From NCBI GenBank assembly GCA_945874115.1, contig CAMCFD010000013.1:1-23737 (forward strand): a stretch of 23,737 bases of DNA, in the 5' to 3' direction. The position numbers and the translations under genes were made by a program. The number at the start of each line of letters is the position of its first letter. The first letter of the stretch is position 1. The notes below the pieces were generated by a model. That model saw only the letters and a list, made by a program, of their open reading frames with translations, was not told the origin of the DNA and made no database searches. This stretch comes from Rickettsia typhi. GTDB taxonomy: Bacteria; Pseudomonadota; Alphaproteobacteria; Rickettsiales; UBA1997. Below are positions 5,487-10,772 of the stretch, in pieces.

Positions 5487-7088
5487 ATGCCACCGAAAGA
5501 ATCACCATCTGCAAAAGATCGAAGGCTGTCGCTTCCAAATCAGGAAGCGTTTGATTTTTTGCTCGAATGCCAAAGGAGAAAGGCTAGATATGACCTAAGT
5601 GCCGCGATCCCGTTCGAAGAATTGTCGGAGGGAATCCGCGAAATAGTTGGTATCGGCGCTGCGAGAAATGCCACCAGCATTGCTTATGATGCTTCAACCG
5701 GCCTTCCCGAGCTTTTATCTGAATGCGTTGAGTTTTTTCGCAAGCAAGGCATTGAATGCACACCTAGTAACGTTGCTGTTACTAATCCAATTCTTGAGGC
5801 AATCGAGCATTTATATGATGATCCAGCTATCATAAAAAAAGATGAAGATGTTGTTTTGGTTCCTTACCCCACTTTCGGCTATTATTTAAAACAGCTTGTT
5901 GAGAGAAATATTAAATATGAGCTTTTTGAAACCTCAAGGAGCGAGGGTTTTCAAATTAATGCAAAAGAATTGAGGAGAAAAATTGATAGCATGAATCCAA
6001 GGCCAAAAATTTTATTGTTGTGTTATCCAAATAATCCGACTGGCGCTGGCATGAATCGTGAAGTTGCTGTAGAAATTGTTAAAATTGCAAAAACTTACGG
6101 AATCATAATTATTTCTGATGAAGTTTATATGGCGCATAATCTGGCGGAAAAAACTCATTTTCCAATTGCTTCGGTTCCGGGCGGTTTGGATTGCTCTATA
6201 ACTCTGACAAACATATCAAAACTGACTGGAGTTACGGGGGTTAGACAGGCGATTGTTCTTGCAAAGCCTGAAGTTATAAAGAAGTTTGCTGTTTTTCAGG
6301 GATTGTCCGCTGTTGATCAAGGCATAGTGCATGTTTTGCTGCAAGAATATAACAAACCTAGAAGTCTATTAAACGATGAAATTGAGAAAAACAGAATAAA
6401 ATATCTCACAAATATCGCCTTGATAAAATCGGAAATTGCAAAATTGAGTGAAATTGTGGTTGGCAGCATATCGCCGGTTAATGAAAATCCGCAATATGGA
6501 AATATTTATCTTATTGATTTTTCTACTTTAAGAGGAATGGCTTATCGTAGCAGCGAAATAGATATTGAGTTTAAGACGGGTCTTGATGTTTCGAGATGGC
6601 TTTATGAAAAGGCTGGCGTCGCTGTTGTTCCGGGTGAGTGCTCGCTGTTTGAGGCAGAAGACATGATAGTTCGAATTGGCACCGGAGTTGAGCAGGAATT
6701 ATTGAATGAAGTTTTCGCATCAATAAAAAAAGCTGCGCAAACAACGCTTTTAGGGTATCATAAAGGTGCTGCTGCCACTGATAAGTCTGGGGCGAGGTAT
6801 ATTCCTGATGCTGGAAGGAGAAGCGCTGGCTCTCAAGGGCAAGGGTTCGCAGCCTCGATGTTTGCAAGGATGAGTGGTGGATCTTCGCCTAGGTCTCCAA
6901 GAACTGGCGATAGAACGCCTCTTCTCAGCTCTGAAGAAGAAGACGGAGAGCTTGAAGCGTCGCCATCGTCTTCGACCTCGGTTAGAGGAGTAGATCGCAA
7001 AGTCTCGCCAGGCATTACCGTCAAAGGCGCGAGTGCCAACGTATCTAAACTCGGACCCGGCGAACCCGGACTCGGCGAACGAAGTTAA
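5487..7088 (+). CDS. PLP-dependent class I/II aminotransferase with long disordered C-terminal tail
   Basis: A fold-type I aminotransferase of the aspartate aminotransferase superfamily, 533 residues long. The catalytic core fills residues 35-425 and keeps the key positions: Asn183 in NNPTG, Asp211 and Tyr214 in SDEVY, the PLP-binding Lys245 in SKLTGVTGVR, phosphate-binding Arg253, and the substrate carboxylate Arg396 in IVRIGTG. It should be active; the amino acid substrate is not clear. Related enzymes end near 390-420 residues. Here about 105 more follow (427-533), rich in Ser, Gly, Pro, Arg and Glu and predicted to be disordered, with RTPLLSSEEEDGELE in the middle. DNA coding for the tail is much richer in G+C than its surroundings and ends in a 15-bp tandem repeat (7052-7081). 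The start is 2 bp after the preceding stop. The end overlaps the convergent methyltransferase by 4 bp. Confidence 0.88.
   Translation: MPPKESPSAKDRRLSLPNQEAFDFLLECQRRKARYDLSAAIPFEELSEGIREIVGIGAARNATSIAYDASTGLPELLSECVEFFRKQGIECTPSNVAVTNPILEAIEHLYDDPAIIKKDEDVVLVPYPTFGYYLKQLVERNIKYELFETSRSEGFQINAKELRRKIDSMNPRPKILLLCYPNNPTGAGMNREVAVEIVKIAKTYGIIIISDEVYMAHNLAEKTHFPIASVPGGLDCSITLTNISKLTGVTGVRQAIVLAKPEVIKKFAVFQGLSAVDQGIVHVLLQEYNKPRSLLNDEIEKNRIKYLTNIALIKSEIAKLSEIVVGSISPVNENPQYGNIYLIDFSTLRGMAYRSSEIDIEFKTGLDVSRWLYEKAGVAVVPGECSLFEAEDMIVRIGTGVEQELLNEVFASIKKAAQTTLLGYHKGAAATDKSGARYIPDAGRRSAGSQGQGFAASMFARMSGGSSPRSPRTGDRTPLLSSEEEDGELEASPSSSTSVRGVDRKVSPGITVKGASANVSKLGPGEPGLGERS
7052..7081 (+). repeat. 15-bp tandem repeat in aminotransferase tail
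   Basis: CGGACCCGGCGAACC (7052-7066) is followed directly by CGGACTCGGCGAACG (7067-7081), with two mismatches. It encodes the terminal Gly/Pro/Glu-rich residues and suggests the tail grew in part by slippage or duplication. Confidence 0.75.
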
Positions 7089-7699
7089 ATCTGGGCAATA
7101 TTTTTCGCAAAAACCCAGCCTTTTTTAAGCTTAATTTGCGCGGGCGCGATTCCTTCAAATTCTTGACATGAAAATCCCTGATTTATCATAAAATCGCGAA
7201 TTTTGCCATAATGCGGCCTTTCAGAATCGTCCAAAATCAGCTTTCCGTGTGTTTTTAATGCGTCAATTGAGTTTAATGTGCAACTTGACCTTTTTAGCGA
7301 ATCAATAATGATTAGGTCAAAATTAACCCCATTTGCGGCCAAATTTTTGGCATAATTGTCATATTTTTCGTTTTCAAGCGCGTCTTTCATCAAAACAAGT
7401 TCGATATTTTTAAGTCCGCTTTTTTCAATTTTTGCGCACATAATTTCATGCCATTTTTCGTTGCTTTCAATTGCCACAACTTTCTTGACGCGCTTAGCAA
7501 AAAACAAAGTCGAGGCGCCGCTTCCAAACTCAAAAACAACATCATTTTTATTAAGATTTTCCTGTAAATATTTTATCAGCGGATAGCACATCCACGGCAG
7601 AAAATCGCCATTTTCGTCTTGACAAAATCCAGTCATAAAAGATTTTTTCCAGCCAATTTTATTTTCTTCGAATTGTTGTTTAGCGAGAGCTTTTTGCAT
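7085..7699 (-). CDS. Class I SAM-dependent methyltransferase-like protein
   Basis: A 204-residue soluble protein. Motif I of the Rossmann SAM-binding fold is FEFGSGASTLFFA (about 56-68), followed by the acidic end of strand 2 in VVAIESNEKW (about 75-83) and a motif IV-like strand FDLIIIDS (about 127-134). DFLPWMCYPLIKYLQ before motif I is common in small stand-alone methyltransferases found near glycan genes, but the substrate cannot be told. The start ATG is 14 bp after the cydB stop, so it is probably the last gene of the cydAB transcript. It converges on the aminotransferase with a 4-bp overlap of the two stop regions, leaving no space for a terminator between them. Confidence 0.75.
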   Translation of the reverse strand: MQKALAKQQFEENKIGWKKSFMTGFCQDENGDFLPWMCYPLIKYLQENLNKNDVVFEFGSGASTLFFAKRVKKVVAIESNEKWHEIMCAKIEKSGLKNIELVLMKDALENEKYDNYAKNLAANGVNFDLIIIDSLKRSSCTLNSIDALKTHGKLILDDSERPHYGKIRDFMINQGFSCQEFEGIAPAQIKLKKGWVFAKNIAQI

Positions 7700-7713
7700 T
7701 TGAGAATTTCGAT

Positions 7714-8721
7714 TTAGTGATATTTTAGTTCGCTAGATTTTCCTTTGAAAACATTGTAAACAAAGGCTGTATAGCCGATTAAAAAAGGTAAAACTGCGGT
7801 GACACCAAAAAATATAATCAATAATGATTCGCGAGATTCGATGGTTGCATCGACAATTTTAAGCTGGTTTGGCACGATGAAAGGATAGAAGCTGTAGGCG
7901 AGGCCGATGAAACATAAAGTGAAAATGGCAATGATCATTAAAAATGGCACGAAGCAAAATTTGTCGTTTTGAAGCGGCATTTTGTGTAGTAGAAAATAAA
8001 GCGCGATGATTATTATGGCGGTGATTAGCGGGATTGGCGCTAATAAAAATATTTCAGGAACACTAAACCAGCGCTCGAAAATTCGTGGACTTGCAAGTGG
8101 CGTCATTAAAGAAATTGCCGCTATGCCAAGAATTGTTATGACCAGCGCGATTTTGGCCCATTCTACCGATTTTTTTTGCAATTCGCCCTCGGTTTTGGCG
8201 ATAAGCCATGAGCTTCCGACCAAAACATAGCCGCCTGTTAAAAGCAAACCGACTAAAAGTGAGAATAATGTCGCACTTAAACTGTGCTCGAAGCCCAGAA
8301 TGTAAAAGCCAATCATATAACCTTGAGAAAAAGAAGTTATTATTGATCCGTAAAAAAACGCCGAATTCCAGAATTGTTTTTTTGGCGCTTTAACTTTCGA
8401 GCGAAAATCGAATGAGACGCCGCGAAAAATAAGGCCGAAAATCATTAATCCTACCGGCAAATAAAGGTTGCTTAAAATTATACCATGAGCTTTGGGGAAG
8501 GCGGTTAATAATATGCCGACACCAAGAACGAGCCAAGTTTCGTTGGCGTCCCAAAATGGGCCGATTGATGCGACCATTTTATCTTTTTCATCGTCTGAGG
8601 CGAATTTTGTGAGAATTCCAACGCCAAGGTCATAACCGTCTAAAACCGCGTAAATCAACATTGAAAGGCCCATTAAGAAGGCAAAAATATAGGATAAAAT
8701 TTCTAATGTTAAGAATTCCAT
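7714..8721 (-). CDS. cydB: Cytochrome bd-type quinol oxidase subunit II
   Basis: CydB is the second membrane subunit of the bd-type terminal oxidase, which oxidises quinol and reduces oxygen to water with high oxygen affinity. The 335 residues match the short CydB typical of cyanide-insensitive oxidases. The N-terminus has GLSMLIYAVLDGYDLGVGIL, and GPFWDANETWLVLGVGILLT is the family's best-conserved stretch. Eight or nine hydrophobic segments are visible. It follows cydA by 123 bp, in the same direction. No gene for the small CydX-type subunit or the CydCD exporter is seen nearby. The ATG start has no Shine-Dalgarno motif. Confidence 0.95.
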   Translation of the reverse strand: MEFLTLEILSYIFAFLMGLSMLIYAVLDGYDLGVGILTKFASDDEKDKMVASIGPFWDANETWLVLGVGILLTAFPKAHGIILSNLYLPVGLMIFGLIFRGVSFDFRSKVKAPKKQFWNSAFFYGSIITSFSQGYMIGFYILGFEHSLSATLFSLLVGLLLTGGYVLVGSSWLIAKTEGELQKKSVEWAKIALVITILGIAAISLMTPLASPRIFERWFSVPEIFLLAPIPLITAIIIIALYFLLHKMPLQNDKFCFVPFLMIIAIFTLCFIGLAYSFYPFIVPNQLKIVDATIESRESLLIIFFGVTAVLPFLIGYTAFVYNVFKGKSSELKYH

Positions 8722-8844
8722 AATTTATTTAAAAATATCTCATAGCATAATTATGAGTTTTATTTTTGCTAAGTGCGCGAATTTGCCCCATTTTGCGGGG
8801 ATTTTTGATAATTATTTCAAGAAGCAACTTGGCAAAGCTTGCCA
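8722..8844. other. cydA-cydB intergenic segment with small hairpins
   Basis: Three short inverted repeats occur here: GGCAA-AGC-TTGCC (8831-8843) directly after the cydA stop, CCCC/GGGG with a 7-nt loop (8786-8800), and CTCATA/TATGAG just before cydB. None has the GC stem plus U-tract of a leftward intrinsic terminator, so cydA and cydB are probably co-transcribed, possibly with RNA processing between them. Confidence 0.4.
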
Positions 8845-10137
8845 TTATTTATTGTGTTTTGCCATATAAAATAACGTTTTTATGTAGGCCAAAAGCAAGA
8901 AAATATATATTGAAATATAGGTTATTAAAGTTAACTTGACGTCGTTTGAAGGTATGACAGACACGGCGTCTGCGGTTTTGAGAATTCCGTTTACAAGCCA
9001 AGGTTGGCGCCCGATTTCTGTTGTGTACCAGCCAGAGAGAGTCGCGATCCAGCCGATGAAAGTTGTCGACACTAATGCGTAGGCAAGAAGCGTTGTCGGT
9101 TGGTTAAATCTGGTCATTTTATAGACGCCGAAAAATGCCAGAAAAATCATCAACATTCCGCACGCGACCATAATTCTGAAGCTGAAAAAAATTGGCGCAA
9201 CCGGTGGATGGTTGTCGCCAAAGCTGTCGATGCCTTTAATTTCGCCGTCAAGATTATGTGTTAAAATTAAGCTTGCCATTTTGGGCAAACCAATTTCGAA
9301 GCGATTTTCTTGTTTTTCTTTATCGGGAATTGCAAAAAGCAGCAAAGGCACGCCAGTCGCGGTTTTCCAGACGCCTTCCATAGCGGCGATTTTTTGCGGT
9401 TGGTGTTTTAAAGTGTTGAGCCCGTGAAAGTCGCCGACAAAAAGTTGCAAAGGTGCAAGAATCGCAAGCATTATCATCATTGACTTAAGGCCAGCTTTCA
9501 CCGAATCGGTTCTGATATTTTTGAGCCATTTATAAGAAAGAAGTCCGCAAATCAAAAAACCCGCAGTTAAAAATGATGCCAAAAGCATGTGTATCAAGCG
9601 ATAAGGCATTGACGGATTAAAAATAACCTCGCGCCAATTGCTGGCGTAAACGACACCGTCGATTATTTCAAATCCTGCGGGTGTCTGCATCCAGCTGTTG
9701 AGGGCGATGATCCAAAATGCGGAAAGAGTTGTGCCAAATGCGACGAGAAATGTTGCTAAATTATGAACCCAAGGCTTGACTTTGTTGATTCCAAATAACA
9801 TTACGGCGAGAAATGTCGCCTCCAAAAAAAATGCCGTTAAAACTTCGTAAGCAAGAAGTGGCCCCGCAATATTTCCGACTTTTTGCATAAAGCCTGGCCA
9901 ATTTGTACCAAATTGAAAAGACATCGTCACGCCAGTCACGACGCCAAGCGCGAAACTTAGCGCGAAAACTTTAGTAAAGAAAAAATAAAGTTCGAGCCAT
10001 TTTTTATCTTGTGTCGAATTATAGCGCAGTTTGAAAAATAATAAAATCCACCCAAGAGCAATTGTGATTGTAGGAAAGAGAATGTGAAAACTGATATTTG
10101 TCGCAAACTGAATTCGCGATAATAATAATGTGTCCAT
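8845..10137 (-). CDS. cydA: Cytochrome bd-type quinol oxidase subunit I
   Basis: CydA carries haems b558, b595 and d and the quinol site. The 430 residues are the short Q-loop form. Ligands are in place: His18 (b595 site) in NISFHILFP, His183 (b558) in YRLIHMLLASF, and the methionine ligand in FRIMVACGM. The proton-path glutamates are in AYEVLTAFFLEATFL (Glu98, Glu106). GDFHGLNTLKHQPQKIAAME is the quinol-loop region with its conserved glutamate, and GRQPWLVNG near the C-terminus is a signature. About nine membrane segments are visible. The ATG start lies about 29 nt from a predicted transcription start. It leads the cydA-cydB-methyltransferase unit. Confidence 0.97.
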   Translation of the reverse strand: MDTLLLSRIQFATNISFHILFPTITIALGWILLFFKLRYNSTQDKKWLELYFFFTKVFALSFALGVVTGVTMSFQFGTNWPGFMQKVGNIAGPLLAYEVLTAFFLEATFLAVMLFGINKVKPWVHNLATFLVAFGTTLSAFWIIALNSWMQTPAGFEIIDGVVYASNWREVIFNPSMPYRLIHMLLASFLTAGFLICGLLSYKWLKNIRTDSVKAGLKSMMIMLAILAPLQLFVGDFHGLNTLKHQPQKIAAMEGVWKTATGVPLLLFAIPDKEKQENRFEIGLPKMASLILTHNLDGEIKGIDSFGDNHPPVAPIFFSFRIMVACGMLMIFLAFFGVYKMTRFNQPTTLLAYALVSTTFIGWIATLSGWYTTEIGRQPWLVNGILKTADAVSVIPSNDVKLTLITYISIYIFLLLAYIKTLFYMAKHNK

Positions 10138-10172
10138 TGGCGGTAAATTTTGGTTAATTACCTTCGAGTTTT

Positions 10173-10201
10173 ATAGTAGCAGGTTTTGATTTGAATATCA
10201 A
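10173..10201 (-). promoter_or_regulatory. Predicted sigma70 promoter of cydAB
   Basis: On the minus strand, TTGATA (10201-10196) is followed by a 17-bp spacer and TACTAT (10178-10173). Transcription would start near 10166, giving a leader of about 29 nt. No FNR- or Arc-like site was recognised. Confidence 0.5.
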
Positions 10202-10481
10202 GGGAAATAATTTCGGGGATTTTGGTGGTCTGTGATTTAAATGAGAAATGAGGTTTGAAATTTGGATATTCTTAATAAATGCTAAGCTAGAAATGGGTAA
10301 ACTAGCTTGGATTCCCGCCTTCGCTGAAATGACAATGAGGGTGAGGAAGGCAAAGAAAGAATGGATAACAAAAGAGAATATGAGTGACAAAGAAATAGCA
10401 CAGAGTGTGAAGTTATGTCTGATTGAAGAATATCTATTTTTGGTTCGCAGCTTTGCTGAGAGAGAAAATCCATCTGTTAAC
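10202..10481. other. Non-coding stretch between cydA and tRNA-Thr with repeat remnant
   Basis: Frames on both strands here read like known spurious translations of a dispersed repeat (WIPAFAEMT on plus, FQRRRESK and SAKAGIQ on minus). Such peptides mark a palindromic intergenic repeat that is widespread in proteobacterial genomes. The core GATTCCCGCCTTCGCTGAAA lies at 10310-10329 and has decayed from a perfect palindrome. A perfect 7-bp stem, AAGCTAG/CTAGCTT, flanks it at 10284-10308. The rest (10340-10481) shows no convincing gene. Confidence 0.55.
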
Positions 10482-10506
10482 TTCAAAAAAGTACCACTTT
10501 TTTGAA
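10482..10506 (-). terminator. Hairpin terminator after tRNA-Thr
   Basis: TTCAAAAAAGT-ACC-ACTTTTTTGAA is a perfect 11-bp stem with a 3-nt loop, 8 bp beyond the tRNA-Thr 3' end. Read leftward, the 3' arm starts with A-C then six U residues, so the U-run is within the stem. It is the natural end of the tRNA transcript. Confidence 0.6.
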
Positions 10507-10513
10507 ACCAGAA

Positions 10514-10588
10514 TGGTGCTGTCAAGAGGAATCGAACCTCCGACCTCTTCATTACCAATGAAGTGCTCTACCGCTGAGCTATGACAGC
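10514..10588 (-). tRNA. tRNA-Thr (anticodon GGT)
   Basis: The 75-nt class I tRNA folds completely. The acceptor stem is GCTGTCA/TGACAGC with discriminator A and an encoded CCA. The D arm is GCTC-AGCGGTA-GAGC, the anticodon arm CTTCA-TTGGTAA-TGAAG (anticodon GGT, reading ACC and ACU), the variable loop AGGTC and the T arm GGAGG-TTCGATT-CCTCT. It stands alone, away from the tuf locus where tRNA-Thr(GGT) often sits in proteobacteria. Transcription probably comes from the promoter at 10728-10756 through the structured leader; a TATAAG box at 10601-10596 is a weaker alternative. Confidence 0.98.
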
Positions 10589-10610
10589 GAAATCTTATAA
10601 CATTTTTCTA

Positions 10611-10723
10611 CGCTTCACGGTTGTGGCTTTTCTTGCGAAAATCTTAGCTTGCTTGTGACTAGATAAGTTCACAGATTTTATCCGTTACGGTTTTATCAAG
10701 CTAAGTTGCAAACGTGAATGGCG
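10611..10723 (-). ncRNA. Candidate structured RNA or tRNA-Thr leader (family unknown)
   Basis: Nested complementary segments form a multi-stem fold. The outer stem pairs CGCTTCACG (10611-10619) with CGTGAA-tg-GCG (10713-10723): 9 bp with a 2-nt bulge. TTGC (10633-10636) pairs with GCAA (10708-10711). A perfect 9-bp stem CTTAGCTTG/CAAGCTAAG (10643-10651, 10697-10705) encloses two arms: one of 8 bp with two bulges around AGATA (10652-10674) and a small CCG-TTA-CGG hairpin (10682-10690). A strong leftward promoter would start transcription almost exactly at the outer stem. No match to tmRNA, RNase P RNA, SRP RNA or a familiar riboswitch was seen. The pairing is visible; that it is a functional RNA is inference. 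Confidence 0.35.
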
Positions 10724-10727
10724 CAAA

Positions 10728-10756
10728 ATATTAGCCTTTTCTAACGATTTAGTCAA
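10728..10756 (-). promoter_or_regulatory. Predicted sigma70 promoter for the structured leader and tRNA-Thr
   Basis: On the minus strand, TTGACT (10756-10751), a 17-bp spacer and TAATAT (10733-10728) give a near-consensus promoter. It lies just after the virB6 stop codon. The expected start is at about 10722, at the base of the outer stem of the structured region. Confidence 0.6.
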
Positions 10757-10772
10757 CAAAATATTTCGGACA

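Noticed and set aside
8785..8795. 11-bp match GCCCCATTTTG shared with 13764-13774
   Set aside because: The match does not extend on either side and is within chance for a 24-kb window.
10154..10558. 134-codon minus-strand frame across tRNA-Thr and the repeat remnant
   Set aside because: Its first residues are the translation of the tRNA itself, and the rest includes the known spurious repeat peptide SAKAGIQ.
10611..10723. Structured region as tmRNA, 6S RNA, RNase P RNA or SRP RNA
   Set aside because: None of the recognisable core motifs of these RNAs is visible; 6S RNA has little sequence signature and cannot be fully excluded without a covariance search.
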